From DASCOT01 sp965197275 (lineage in GTDB: Bacteria; Acidobacteriota; UBA890; WLXD01): DNA of 64,000 nt. Numbering within the stretch: position 1 is the stretch's first letter; each line of letters opens with the position of its first letter. Location: contig CBDAMQ010000031.1 in assembly GCA_965197275.1 (NCBI GenBank), positions 62,001-126,000 of the forward strand. The letters run 5' to 3'. Below, piece after piece: positions 50,676 to 60,379 of this stretch. The notes under the pieces were generated by a model that saw only the letters and a program-made list of their open reading frames with translations, searched no databases and was not told the DNA's origin. The translations under genes were made by a program, and so were the position numbers.

Positions 50676-52022
50676 TCAGAGGCTCAGCGGCTCGAGCACT
50701 TCGCCGGCGCGCCCGGTACTGTCGACAAAGCTATCCAGGTGCACGCCGACGTGATCCAGCAGCGTCAGATGGAGATTGGCCAACGGCATGGGCTCGTCGT
50801 ATCTGATGTGCCAGCCGCCCTTGACCCGGCCGGCGCCGCCACGGGCGACGACGATCGGCAGGTTGGTGTGATCGTGCACGTCCGGATTGCCCATGCCGCT
50901 TCCGAGCAGATACGTCGTGTGGTCGAGCAAGGTGCCGTCGCCATCCGGCGTCGACCGCAGCTTCTCCAGCAAGTACCCGAACAGCGACACGTGATAGGCG
51001 TTGATCTTGGCCAACTTGGCCAGCTTCACGGGGTCGTTCACATGGTGCGACACCGGGTGATGAGGCTCCGGCACGCCGATCTGCGGGTAGGTCCTGGTGC
51101 TGCCCTCGCGCGCCAGCTGAAACGTGATGATCCGCGTCATGTCGGCCTGAAGCGCCAGTACCTGCAGGTCGAACATGAGCTTGACGTGCTCCTCCCAGGA
51201 GTCGGGTACGCTGGCCGGCCGATCGAGCTCCGGCAGCACCGTGGATTCGACAACCTGCTCGGCACGTTGGATCCGGCGCTCGACCTGGCGCACGGTGTCG
51301 AGGTACTCGTCGACCTTGGCGCGGTCGCCGCCGCCGAGCTTCGATTGTAGGCGCGCCATGTCGTGCATCACCCAGTCGAGGATGCTGGCGTCAGTCTTCA
51401 TCTGCGCCTTGCGCTGCTCCGCGGTGCCGCCGTCACCGAACAGGCGTTCGAAGACCGCCCGGGGGTCGGCCTCGGGTGGCAGCGGCGTCGTGGGCGACGA
51501 CCACGACAGGCTGTTCATATATACGCAGGCGTATCCGTTGTCGCAGTTGCCGACCTGGGCGATCAGATCGGTACCCAGCTCGAGCGACGGAATGGGTGTG
51601 TCGCCGCCGATCTGTTGCGCGGCGATCTGGTCGACGGTGGTACCGAGCTGGTAGTCGCTGCCTTCGGTCCGCTTGCCTCCGGTACAGCTCAGGAACGCGG
51701 CGTTGGACGACGCGTGGTTGCCGGTCGTGTAGGCCTTGCGGAGCTCGGTGTTGGTGACCACGCTCAGGTGATCGAGGTACGGCGTCAGCGCGGCTAACGA
51801 CGGCGACAGCTCCGTGATGGCACCATCGCCCTGCGGGATCCACGGCACCGGGTTCATCCCCATCGGAATGAACACGTACCCGAGCCGGCGTACGGGGCTC
51901 GCCGCCGTGCCGGCGGCGGCGGAGAGCGCTGGCACCATGGCGTCCAGCAACGGCAACGCCACGGTTGCGCCGAGGCCCCGCAGGAACGTTCGGCGCGGTA
52001 ACGCCATCTTGGTGACGATCAT
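50676..52022 (-). CDS. DUF1552 domain-containing secreted protein
   Basis: 448 aa. Begins with a Tat-like leader (RRTFLRGLGATVALPLLDAM) and continues in the sulfatase-fold-like DUF1552 pattern (MGMNPVPWIPQGDG, FLSCTGGKRTEGSD, ASILDWVMHDMARLQSKL, EPHHPVSHH). Homologues are found beside DUF1592 genes in Planctomycetota, Acidobacteriota and Verrucomicrobiota. Biochemical role unestablished. The ATG at 52022 overlaps the DUF1592 stop by four bases, and the ankyrin gene follows closely. Confidence 0.93.
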   Translation of the reverse strand: MIVTKMALPRRTFLRGLGATVALPLLDAMVPALSAAAGTAASPVRRLGYVFIPMGMNPVPWIPQGDGAITELSPSLAALTPYLDHLSVVTNTELRKAYTTGNHASSNAAFLSCTGGKRTEGSDYQLGTTVDQIAAQQIGGDTPIPSLELGTDLIAQVGNCDNGYACVYMNSLSWSSPTTPLPPEADPRAVFERLFGDGGTAEQRKAQMKTDASILDWVMHDMARLQSKLGGGDRAKVDEYLDTVRQVERRIQRAEQVVESTVLPELDRPASVPDSWEEHVKLMFDLQVLALQADMTRIITFQLAREGSTRTYPQIGVPEPHHPVSHHVNDPVKLAKLAKINAYHVSLFGYLLEKLRSTPDGDGTLLDHTTYLLGSGMGNPDVHDHTNLPIVVARGGAGRVKGGWHIRYDEPMPLANLHLTLLDHVGVHLDSFVDSTGRAGEVLEPLSL

Positions 52023-54418
52023 TGCGACCTCCGCATCTGAAACGGACGACTCTTGGTAATCGCGAGCACCAGCGATGAGAACCTATAGTCATCCGGCGCT
52101 GCCTCTCGGACAACTGCGCGCACGGCGGGGGCATCGTGATAGTCGATCCCGCGACCGAGGGCGAACGTGACCAGCTTTTCTGTCAGCGTGCCCACGAACA
52201 CATCCGGACGGGCCAGCAGCGCGGCGCGCAGTCCAGCGATGCCCTCGAAGGTTGCTCCACCCGGCAGGCTGCCGGATGCGTCGATCGATGTGCGGCCAGC
52301 TCCGTGATCGCGCCAGCGTCCGATGGCGTCGAAGTTCTCCATCGCCAGGCCGGCCGGATCCATCAGCTGATGACAAGCAGCGCAAACCGGGTTGGCGCGG
52401 TGCTCGACCATGCGCTCGCGCATCGACAGGACCCGTTGTCCGGGTTCGTTTTCCGGTAGCGGCGGCACGGTCGCCGGCGGCGGCGGTGGGGGCATCCCGA
52501 GCACGTTGTCGAGAACCCATTTCCCGCGCAGCACCGGTGAGGTGCGGGTCGCATATGAGGTCACGGTCAGGATGCTGCCGTGCCCGAGCATACCGATTCG
52601 CGGGCTCCCCTCGGGCAGCTGCACTCGACGAAAATGATCGCCATAGACGTGCGGGATCCCGTAGTGTCCCGCGAGCCGCTCGTTGAGATGCGTGTAGTCG
52701 GCCGTCAACAGATCGACGACGCTGCGGTCCTCGCGTACGACGCTGTCGAACAACAGCTCGGTCTCGCGACGGAATCCCTGCCGCAGGTTGTCATCGAAAT
52801 CGGGAAACAGCCGCAGGTTCGGGCGTGCCGCATCCAGGTTTCGCAGATGGAGCCACTGCCCGGCGAAGTTCGTGCTGAGCGACTCCGCTCGCGGGTCCGC
52901 CAGCATTCGGCGCACCTGGGACTCGAGCACTCCGGGGCTTGAAAGCTCGCCGCGCTCGGCCACCGTCAGCAGCTCGTCGTCCGGGATGCTGCTCCAGAGG
53001 AAGAATGACAACCGGGTCGCCAGATCCAGATCGTCGAGCCGATACGCTGTACCGGCCGCCGAGTGATCGACGTCGCGCTCGATACGAAACAGGAACTCGG
53101 TGCTCGACAGGAGTGCCCGGAGCGCGGTTTCGATGCCGCCTTCGAATCCGGCTGTGGCGCCGGCGCGCTCGTAAAACCCCATGAGCGGCGAGATGTCGTC
53201 GTCGGTCACCGGGCGCCGATACGCGCGCCGTGCGAGGGTGGAGATGATTGTGCGTGCGCATGCCGCCTTGTCGTTTGCGGCGGCGCTGGGCGGCCGGCAC
53301 ACGAAGACTCGCTCGCGGCTAGGCGTCGATCCCGACCCGCCGGTCTCGAACGGGCCGGTGATTCCCACCGAACGCACCCCCGGCTGTATCCGAGGGTGTC
53401 GGTCCATATTGAAATGTGCCGCGAACGGCTCGCGCTCGGTCTCGATGAGCGCCGAGTTCTTCTGCAGGAACGTCGCGGCCACCACGTGCGGTCCGGCATC
53501 CACCGGAACCTGAACGACGAGGTTGCGGTCGACATCCTCGTCGGCGTAGTAGTCACCGAAACGATTGCGGTTCGGCGTGATCGTGAAGAGCTCTAGGCGC
53601 TCGCCATCCAGCGACAGCTCCATCACGTGCGGCTCCGTCAGGCCCTCGACGTTTTCGTTGCGGTTGCGGGAAAGCCGTACTCGGAGCTCGTACTCGCCCT
53701 GCAGAGGGAAGTTGTAGCTCACGGCCATTCCGCCACGCGTGCCGAACGGCAGGCCGTCGAGGTGGCCTTCCTGGGTGAGATCGGCCGGCAGCACCGCGAC
53801 GTGACTCCCGGGGGCGGGCATCGGGCTGCCGACGGCTAAGCGGCTGACCTTGAGTGCGGCTGACAGATAGCGCTCCATGAGCATCGGCGACAGTCCCACG
53901 GAGCTAACGTTGTCGAATCCGTAGGCGGCGTCGTCGCGGGGCAGCAGCGTGGTCACGTCGACATCCAGCGCCAGTAGATCTCGTACCGCGTTCTGATACT
54001 CGGTGCGGTTGAGCCGGCGGAACGTGTCGGTACGCCCCGGGTTCGGGTTCGTCATCGCGACGCGGTCGAGCTCCGCCTCCAGGTACGTCAGCATTTCCTC
54101 ATAGCCGGCTTCGTCGGGTCGCGCTGCTCCTGCCGGGGGCATCGCCCGGGCGCGAAGCTTGCGTACCACCTTTTCCCAGATCTGGGTATCGTCGCCGAGG
54201 TGATCGACGTGGACGCCTTCGAGCGCCAGTCCGCCGCTGAGGGTTTGCTCGTTGTGGCAGCTGACGCAGTAGGTTCCGATCAGCGTCGAGTGCAGCCCGA
54301 AGTCGGGTGCCGCCTGGCCCTCCGCCGGCGTCGCGCCCGCACCATCGGGCAGCCAGTACAGGACGGATAGCCCAATCACCGCGCCCAACAGCGCCCGTCT
54401 CGCGCTATCCGTCCACAT
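52019..54418 (-). CDS. DUF1592/DUF1588/DUF1585 cytochrome-like secreted protein
   Basis: 799 aa. A signal peptide (GAVIGLSVLYWLPDGAGA) is followed by a Planctomycete-type cytochrome c domain with a CVSCHN haem site, then the DUF1587 (FRRLNRTEYQNAVRDLL), DUF1595, DUF1592 (LATRLSFFLWSSIPDDEL), DUF1588 (VTSYATRTSPVLRGKWVL) and DUF1585 (TEKLVTFALGRGIDYHD) regions in the canonical order. ATG at 54418 is used because GGGAGG precedes it by five bases; the frame extends to 54673 without support. First gene of the operon with DUF1552 and the ankyrin protein. Function unknown, probably a periplasmic redox complex. Confidence 0.94.
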   Translation of the reverse strand: MWTDSARRALLGAVIGLSVLYWLPDGAGATPAEGQAAPDFGLHSTLIGTYCVSCHNEQTLSGGLALEGVHVDHLGDDTQIWEKVVRKLRARAMPPAGAARPDEAGYEEMLTYLEAELDRVAMTNPNPGRTDTFRRLNRTEYQNAVRDLLALDVDVTTLLPRDDAAYGFDNVSSVGLSPMLMERYLSAALKVSRLAVGSPMPAPGSHVAVLPADLTQEGHLDGLPFGTRGGMAVSYNFPLQGEYELRVRLSRNRNENVEGLTEPHVMELSLDGERLELFTITPNRNRFGDYYADEDVDRNLVVQVPVDAGPHVVAATFLQKNSALIETEREPFAAHFNMDRHPRIQPGVRSVGITGPFETGGSGSTPSRERVFVCRPPSAAANDKAACARTIISTLARRAYRRPVTDDDISPLMGFYERAGATAGFEGGIETALRALLSSTEFLFRIERDVDHSAAGTAYRLDDLDLATRLSFFLWSSIPDDELLTVAERGELSSPGVLESQVRRMLADPRAESLSTNFAGQWLHLRNLDAARPNLRLFPDFDDNLRQGFRRETELLFDSVVREDRSVVDLLTADYTHLNERLAGHYGIPHVYGDHFRRVQLPEGSPRIGMLGHGSILTVTSYATRTSPVLRGKWVLDNVLGMPPPPPPATVPPLPENEPGQRVLSMRERMVEHRANPVCAACHQLMDPAGLAMENFDAIGRWRDHGAGRTSIDASGSLPGGATFEGIAGLRAALLARPDVFVGTLTEKLVTFALGRGIDYHDAPAVRAVVREAAPDDYRFSSLVLAITKSRPFQMRRSQ

Positions 54419-54551
54419 ACGCGCCTCCCGGCCCGACTCACGAGTCAGAGGGGGACCCGGAGAGATCCATCCGGGGTCTGGCGGATTATACGGCAGTCTC
54501 GGCTGGGTTCCACATGGGACCGGGGCGTAGGGCGACCCGCTCGCCGGGTGG

Positions 54552-55892
54552 TCACCCTGGCGGTAGGAGCGCCCGATTGAGGATCGACTCGAAGAGCTCC
54601 TGCTTGCCGCTGCGAGGCTCCGGGGCGCCACCGGCCGACGCGATCTGGTAAAGGTCGGCGAGGCCCAGCTCACCGGATGCGAACGCCGCCCCTGGGGCCG
54701 CGCTGAAGCTCCCGTAGCGCTCTCGGCGCAGCTGACGATAGTCCGATTCTTCGAGGACCCGGGCTGCTACCAGCAGGGCGCCGGCGAAGGTATCCATGCC
54801 GGTGATGTGGGCGATGAACAGGTCTTCTGTATCGGTGGAGTTGCGGCGCAGCTTGGCGTCGAAGTTGACGCCGCCGCTCCCCAGCCCGCCGGCCTCGAGG
54901 ATCACCAGCATCGCCTCCGTGGTCTCATACAGGTCAACCGGAAACTGGTCGGTGTCCCAGCCGCTCTGGTAGTCGCCGCGGTTGGCGTCGATGCTGCCGA
55001 GCAGACCGGCGTCGGCGGCCACCTGGAGCTCGTGCTGGAAGGTGTGGCCCGCCAGGGTGGCGTGGTTGACCTCGATGTTGAGCTTGAAATCGTCCAGCAG
55101 ATCGAATTCACGCAGAAAGCCGATGGCGGTCGCGGCGTCGTAGTCGTACTGGTGCTTCATCGGTTCCTGCGGCTTCGGCTCGATCAGGAACACGCCGTCG
55201 AAGCCGTGACCGCGTCCGTAATCGCGCGCCGCGTGCAGGAAATGCGCCATGTGCTCGCGCTCGCGCTGCATGTCGGTATTCAGCAGGCTCATGTAGCCCT
55301 CACGCCCGCCCCAGAACACGTAGTTGTTACCGCCGAGGGCGACGGTGGCATCCAGGGCGCATTTCACCTGCGCCGCAGCGTGGGCGACGACTGCGAAGTC
55401 CGGGTTTGTCGCGGCGCCGTTCATGTAGCGCGGGTGCGAGAAGAGGTTGGCCGTGCCCCAGAGCAGCTGCACGCCGGAAGCGCGCTGTTTCTCGGCCGCG
55501 TATTCGACGGCCCCCTGCAGGAGACGCTCTGATTCGCGAACCGAGCTGCCTTCGGCGACCAGGTCGACGTCGTGGAAGCAGTAGAACGGCACCCCGAGCT
55601 TGGTGAAGAGCTCGAACGCCGCATCCGTCTTCAGGCGCGCCGCCGCCAGCGGGTCCGGTTCTCTCGACCACGCGGGCTCGCGCGTCGGTGCCCCGAACGG
55701 ATCGACGCCGCCGACGCCCAGGCTGTGCCAGTACGCCACTGCGAAGCGCAGATGTTCGGCCAGGGTCTTGCTGCCCACCACACGGCTAGCGTCGTAGGTC
55801 TTGAAAGCGAGCGGGTTGTCAGAGCTCGGCCCTTCGAACGGGATCTCGCCGATGTGCGGAAAGAACTCGTGGTCTCCGATCGTTACCGGCAT
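54552..55892 (-). CDS. xylA: Xylose isomerase
   Basis: 446-aa cytosolic metal-dependent isomerase that converts xylose to xylulose. Family landmarks: FHDVDLVAEG (catalytic His and Asp), YVFWGGREGYMSL, LIEPKPQEPMKHQYD, ANRGDYQSGWDTD and VNFDAKLRRNSTD. ATG at 55892 with GGAGAG about nine bases upstream; the longer frame to 55949 runs into xylB. It overlaps the xylulokinase gene by ten bases, so the two are translationally coupled. The length is as expected for class II xylose isomerases. Confidence 0.97.
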   Translation of the reverse strand: MPVTIGDHEFFPHIGEIPFEGPSSDNPLAFKTYDASRVVGSKTLAEHLRFAVAYWHSLGVGGVDPFGAPTREPAWSREPDPLAAARLKTDAAFELFTKLGVPFYCFHDVDLVAEGSSVRESERLLQGAVEYAAEKQRASGVQLLWGTANLFSHPRYMNGAATNPDFAVVAHAAAQVKCALDATVALGGNNYVFWGGREGYMSLLNTDMQREREHMAHFLHAARDYGRGHGFDGVFLIEPKPQEPMKHQYDYDAATAIGFLREFDLLDDFKLNIEVNHATLAGHTFQHELQVAADAGLLGSIDANRGDYQSGWDTDQFPVDLYETTEAMLVILEAGGLGSGGVNFDAKLRRNSTDTEDLFIAHITGMDTFAGALLVAARVLEESDYRQLRRERYGSFSAAPGAAFASGELGLADLYQIASAGGAPEPRSGKQELFESILNRALLPPG

Positions 55893-57400
55893 TCTGATCG
55901 TCTCTCCGTGTCGTAATAGGCGAGCGCGCCCTCGAGCCGACGACACCAACGGCCATAGGCGTCAGCGTACTCGGACCGTTGCCCGTCGGGCTCGACCAGA
56001 TCGCAGGCACCGAGCCCGGCGAACGCCTCCGAGGCGGATTCATAGATTCCTGCACCGATGCCGGCGCCGCGCGCTGCTCCCTGCGCCCCGTCGGTGTCGA
56101 ATAGCTCGATCGTCGCGCCGGCGGTGTCGGCGAGCGCCTGACGGAAGATCGGGCTGGCGAACAGGTTTCCGGAGCCGGCCCGGATCACCCGTGGCTCGAT
56201 TCCGGTCTGGCGCATGACGTCGAGCCCGTACCGGAAGGCGAAGGCGATGCCTTCCTGCGCGGCGCGCAACAGGTGGCCCGTCTGGTGTCGAGTGAAGCTC
56301 AGGCCGTGGATCTGGCAGCCCGGATCACGGTTCTCCAGCAACCGTTCGGCCCCGTTGCCGAACGGCAGCACGACGACGCCGTCGCTGCCGGCGGGAATTC
56401 GCTGTGCGGCTGCGTTCATGGCGGCGTAGTCGGTTCCCGGAGGACACACCTGCTGCCGTAGCCAGGCGTTCAGGATACCGGTGCCGTTGATGCACAGCAG
56501 CACGCCGAGTCGCGGCGCGGCGGGTGCGTGATTGACGTGCGCGAAGGTGTTCACCCGCCAGCCTGGATCCGACTGAGCGACATCGCTGACGCCGTAGACC
56601 ACCCCGGACGTGCCGGCTGTGGCGGCGATGGTGCCGGGCTCGAGCACGTTGAGCGACAGCGCGTTGTTCGGCTGGTCGCCGGCGCGATAGCAGATCGGGG
56701 TGCCCGCCTGCAGTCCGAGCTCGGCGGCGGCTGCTTCGGTAAGCGTCCCCTGGGGTCCGAAGGTCGGAACAAGGTCAGGTAACAGGGCTGCGTCGAGCTC
56801 GAAGTGCCGCAGCAGTGGCACCGCGACGTCCTCGTTTACAAAGTCCCACAGGATCCCCTCCGACAGGCCCGGCACCGTGGTAGCCACGGTGCCGGTCATG
56901 CGCATGGCGATCCAGTCGCCCGGCAGCATCAGCTTGCGGGCTCGGGCGAGGATGTCCGGCTCGTGATCCCGTACCCAGGCGAGCTTGGAGGCGGTGAAAT
57001 TACCCGGCGAGTTCAGCAGGTGCCGCTGGCAGTAGTCGAATCCGAGCGCCTCCATAGCAGCCGCACCCACGGGGACGGCACGACTATCGCACCAGATGAT
57101 CGCTGGCCTCAGCACTTCCCCGTGCGCGTCGACCAGCACGAGCCCGTGCATCTGATAGGAGATGCCGATGGCGCTGATCTCGGTGGTTGGAACGGCGGCG
57201 GCCTCCACCACGGCGGCCGTAGCACGCACCAGGTGGTGCCACCAGAGCTCCGGATGCTGCTCGGCGTAGCCGGGCTGTGGCGCCTCGATCTCCATCTCGT
57301 CGTCCGGCGAGGACGCCGACGCGAGACAGGCACCGGATTCGGCATCAAGCAGAGCCGCCTTTACCGAGGAGCTGCCGATGTCGTAGCCGAGGAGAACCAT
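55883..57400 (-). CDS. xylB: Xylulokinase
   Basis: 505-aa FGGY-family sugar kinase that phosphorylates xylulose. N-terminal ATPase-fold phosphate loop DIGSSSVKAALLD; MHGLVLVD in the substrate region; catalytic Asp in YRAGDQPNNALS; C-terminal RAGSGNLFASPIFRQ. ATG at 57400 gives the homologous N-terminus MVLLGYDIG; the extra 17 residues upstream overlap the preceding gene. Four bases separate it from the ThuA/PQQ gene and its stop overlaps xylA. Cytosolic. Confidence 0.96.
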   Translation of the reverse strand: MVLLGYDIGSSSVKAALLDAESGACLASASSPDDEMEIEAPQPGYAEQHPELWWHHLVRATAAVVEAAAVPTTEISAIGISYQMHGLVLVDAHGEVLRPAIIWCDSRAVPVGAAAMEALGFDYCQRHLLNSPGNFTASKLAWVRDHEPDILARARKLMLPGDWIAMRMTGTVATTVPGLSEGILWDFVNEDVAVPLLRHFELDAALLPDLVPTFGPQGTLTEAAAAELGLQAGTPICYRAGDQPNNALSLNVLEPGTIAATAGTSGVVYGVSDVAQSDPGWRVNTFAHVNHAPAAPRLGVLLCINGTGILNAWLRQQVCPPGTDYAAMNAAAQRIPAGSDGVVVLPFGNGAERLLENRDPGCQIHGLSFTRHQTGHLLRAAQEGIAFAFRYGLDVMRQTGIEPRVIRAGSGNLFASPIFRQALADTAGATIELFDTDGAQGAARGAGIGAGIYESASEAFAGLGACDLVEPDGQRSEYADAYGRWCRRLEGALAYYDTERRSECR

Positions 57401-57404
57401 GTGC

Positions 57405-59534
57405 CTAGCGGTCGCCTCCGGGCGAGTAATCGATACGCAGTAGACGCGCATCTTCGTTGCGCTGGTGCCAGATGTAGCCGTACTCGAGCATGTACATCAC
57501 ACCCTCGGGACCGAATTCCAGGTCCATCGGGCGATGGAACTCCGTCGAGGGCATGAAATCCTCGATTCGCAACAGGTCGCCGTCGTCGGTCAGCGTCACC
57601 ACCTTGATCCAGTTTCGCATCCATTCATAGATGAACAGTTTGCCGTCGAAGAAAGGCGGGAAGGTCCCGGGCGCGGGGCGATAGTCGGCGCTGTAGAAAA
57701 CCGGGCCGGCCATTGCCGTGCGGCCATCGCGCTCGCCGTCGTTGCCGGAGCTGCTCAGTTGCGGAAACTCCGCCGATCTGTCGTATGGGTACCAGATGAA
57801 GGCGGGTCGTGCCGGCGGCAGCTCGCGCCTGCCGGTGTTGTTGGGCGAGTCGTTCAACGGCCGCTGCGGGTCGAACCGTGCCCCCGACTCGCCGCTGGCG
57901 AAATCGTAGTTTCGATAGGGCTTGTTGTCGCCGACGAAGTAGGGCCAGCCGTGGAAGCCGGCGGCGCGGGCCTGATTGATCTCGTCGTGCCCCCTGGGGC
58001 CGCGGGCGATGTCGCCCTCGCCGGCGTCGGGGCCCACGTCGCCCCAGTACAGGAAGCCGGTGTGCGAATCGACCGAGATCCGGAACGGGTTTCGGCCGCC
58101 CATGATGTAGATCTCAGGTCGGGTGTTCGGCTCGCCCCGAGCGAACAGGTTGCCGTCGGGGGTGGTGTAGGTGCCGTCCGGTTCCGGGTGGATGCGGAGA
58201 ATCTTGCCACGCAGATCATTGGTGTTGGCCGAGGACCCCTGGGCGTCGTAGCCGGCGCGCCCCGGACGCTCGTCGATGGGAGCGAAGTCGTCCGACTCGA
58301 ACGGGCTGACGTCGTCGCCGGTCGAGAGATAGAGGTTGCCGTCGGCATCGAACGCGATCGAGCCGCCCGTATGACAGCAGACGTTGCGCTGGACCGGGAT
58401 CTCCAGCATGACGATCTCGGTGTCGAGATCTAGCCGGCGATCGCGGAGCTCGAACCGTGAGAGCAGCTGTTTGGCGTCGCTTCCGGCCGGCGAGTAGAAC
58501 AGGTATACGTGGTCGTTGGTGGCGAAATCGGGGTCGAAGGCCACGCCCATCAGGCCGTCCTCGCAGCCGGAACATCCCTCGGCGTCCTCGGCGGGCGGGA
58601 TCCGGGCGGCGACCGTGATCGACCCGTCGGTCGGGTCGTAGAGCTTCACGGCGCCCTTGCGCTCCACGTAGATCACGGAGCCGTCCTCGGCGACCGCCAG
58701 CTCCATGGGCTCGGTCAGATCCGCGTCGAGCACGGTGCGCGTGAAATCGGCCTCGCGCGGCAGGCGCTCACGTCGTATCCGGCTGTAGTCGAGGCCGTCG
58801 TGCGCGCCGAGAGCGTATTCGATACCACCGGACAGGTGCTGGAGAAACGCCGCCTCCGAATAGCTCTCGTTCGTATGCCCCAGCGCGGTGTAGAAGGCGC
58901 GCCCGCCGTCGAACTCGTGCGACCACGCCATGGCATGCGGAGGCCCGGTGATTGCTCCTTCGTAGCTGTCCTCGTCGATCGCCAGGAGGACATGCACGCC
59001 TGGATCGGTGTACCGCAGGTCGTACCATTCATCGAACCGCACCCAGGCGGGCGCCAGATGTCGGGTGGCCGGATGCTCCGGATCCATCACTCGCAGGGTG
59101 GCTTCCTGAGGTATCGGATGGCTCACGAAGTAGGCGCCGACGAGTCGCCCATACCAGGGCCAGCGGTACTCGGTATCGCTGGCGGCATGGATGCCGACGA
59201 AGCCGCCACCGGCCTGAATGAAGCGCTCGAAGTCGGCCTGCTGCGACCCGTCTAGCACGTCGCCGGTGGTGTTCAGAAAAACCACAACGTCGTAGTTGCG
59301 CAGATTGTCCTCGTCGAACGCGGCGGCGTCCTCGCTCGCCTCTACGACGAACCCGTGTTCCTGACCGAGCTGTCGGATGGCGCCTACGCCGGTCTCGATC
59401 GAACTGTGTCGGAAGGCCGCGGTCTGCGAAAACACCAGCACCCGAGGTGCGGGCGCAGCGCAGGCGCTGCTCGCCAGCAACGCGAATATTCCGGCGATCA
59501 GTGCTCGCCTCGAGGGTCTGGTGCGATCCTGCAA
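57405..59534 (-). CDS. ThuA-domain / PQQ-type sugar dehydrogenase fusion lipoprotein
   Basis: 709-aa exported protein with a lipobox-like SSAC near residue 25. Residues about 30-240 are a ThuA (trehalose-utilisation-like) glutamine-amidotransferase-like domain (FSQTAAFRHSSIETG, GGFVGIHAASDTEYRWPWY, HPIPQEATLRVMD). Residues about 260-705 are a soluble glucose/sorbosone-dehydrogenase-like propeller: GCEDGLMGVAFDPDF, HTGGSIAFDADGNLYLSTGD, and GRNPFRISVDSHTGFLYWGD, which carry the expected Gly- and Asp-rich PQQ loops. Next to xylB and xylA, this suggests periplasmic sugar oxidation or a sugar-degrading complex. Domain fusion is known in Acidobacteriota and Planctomycetota. Confidence 0.93.
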   Translation of the reverse strand: MQDRTRPSRRALIAGIFALLASSACAAPAPRVLVFSQTAAFRHSSIETGVGAIRQLGQEHGFVVEASEDAAAFDEDNLRNYDVVVFLNTTGDVLDGSQQADFERFIQAGGGFVGIHAASDTEYRWPWYGRLVGAYFVSHPIPQEATLRVMDPEHPATRHLAPAWVRFDEWYDLRYTDPGVHVLLAIDEDSYEGAITGPPHAMAWSHEFDGGRAFYTALGHTNESYSEAAFLQHLSGGIEYALGAHDGLDYSRIRRERLPREADFTRTVLDADLTEPMELAVAEDGSVIYVERKGAVKLYDPTDGSITVAARIPPAEDAEGCSGCEDGLMGVAFDPDFATNDHVYLFYSPAGSDAKQLLSRFELRDRRLDLDTEIVMLEIPVQRNVCCHTGGSIAFDADGNLYLSTGDDVSPFESDDFAPIDERPGRAGYDAQGSSANTNDLRGKILRIHPEPDGTYTTPDGNLFARGEPNTRPEIYIMGGRNPFRISVDSHTGFLYWGDVGPDAGEGDIARGPRGHDEINQARAAGFHGWPYFVGDNKPYRNYDFASGESGARFDPQRPLNDSPNNTGRRELPPARPAFIWYPYDRSAEFPQLSSSGNDGERDGRTAMAGPVFYSADYRPAPGTFPPFFDGKLFIYEWMRNWIKVVTLTDDGDLLRIEDFMPSTEFHRPMDLEFGPEGVMYMLEYGYIWHQRNEDARLLRIDYSPGGDR

Positions 59535-59564
59535 TCGAGTCCCTCTGTGCCGTCGCAGTGCCGG

Positions 59565-60207
59565 CTACGCGCCGGTGCTGTATTCCACGTCGACCTGACG
59601 ACGCGACGCGGCCGACGCCAGTACCGCGTCACACACGACCGCCGCCCGATAGCCGTCGTCGAAGGTAGCCCCGTGGGGCGCGATATCTCGATCGTTGACG
59701 ATGCAATCGAGCAGGTGAGCGAACTCGTGCACGAAGGTGTGCTCCCATCCGATGATGTGGCCATGCGGCCACCAGTGTTCCCAGAACGGGTGGTGCGCTT
59801 CGGTCACCAACACGTTATGGAAGCCCTGCGTCGCGCCCGGCTCGTCGCCGACCCAGAACACTTCCAGCTCGTTCAGTCGTTCGAGGTTGAACCGGATGCT
59901 GCCGAGCTCACCGTTGATCTCGACCACCTGGTGATTCTTGCGGCCGGCGGCGAAGCGGGTTGACTCGAGCGTACCCAGAGCCCCGTTGGCGAACTCGACG
60001 GTGGCAACGAAGGCGTCGTCAACATCGACCCTGGCGCTCCCGGAACCGTCCGGCAACGGCCGTTCGTCTATAAACGTACGGGTCGCGGCACCGACGCTGG
60101 CAATGTCTCCTACGAGGTAGTGAGCCAGGTCGATGATGTGGGCTCCGATCTCACCCAGCGCGCCGCTGCCGGCCTGTGTTTTGTCGAGTCGCCAGATTTT
60201 CGGCGTC
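59565..60207 (-). pseudogene. Gfo/Idh/MocA-family oxidoreductase, N-terminus deleted
   Basis: Only the C-terminal part of a Gfo/Idh/MocA oxidoreductase remains: PKIWRLDKTQAGSGALGEIG, HIIDLAHYLVGDI, the strand-rich domain (VEFANGALGTLESTRFA) and the ending DDGYRAAVVCDAV. The NAD-binding Rossmann part, about 170 residues, is missing. Upstream, the sequence switches at about 60207 to a PadR N-terminus in another frame. A start at CTG/ATG-like 60056 would give a fragment with no cofactor site, so I treat it as a pseudogene. Its stop is 30 bases before the ThuA gene; it was probably the sugar dehydrogenase of the xyl cluster. Confidence 0.85.
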
Positions 60208-60379
60208 CCGTGAGCGATCGGTACAGCGTTCCGGAGCCGACACGAATCTCGCCGCCGGTTTCTTTGTCGATCGCGTCGGCGATTCCGAGCCCATGCATCT
60301 GCCCTGGACTGAGGGCCAACAGGATGTGCAGCACGGCTGGTTTGAGCGGCGCGGTGTTCAGGGGCTTGCCGTAGGTCAT
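60208..60379 (-). pseudogene. PadR-family regulator, C-terminus deleted
   Basis: ATG at 60379 encodes the standard PadR N-terminus: YGKPLNTAPLKPAVLHILLA, PGQMHGLGIADAIDKET and GSGTLYRSL, that is the first winged-helix helices. After about 57 residues the homology ends abruptly at about 60208, and the frame enters the Gfo/Idh fragment in the wrong frame, stopping at 60110. The wing and the dimerisation helices are absent. Its upstream AT-rich region contains candidate operators. The junction looks like a single deletion that removed the PadR C-terminus and the Gfo/Idh N-terminus. Confidence 0.82.
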
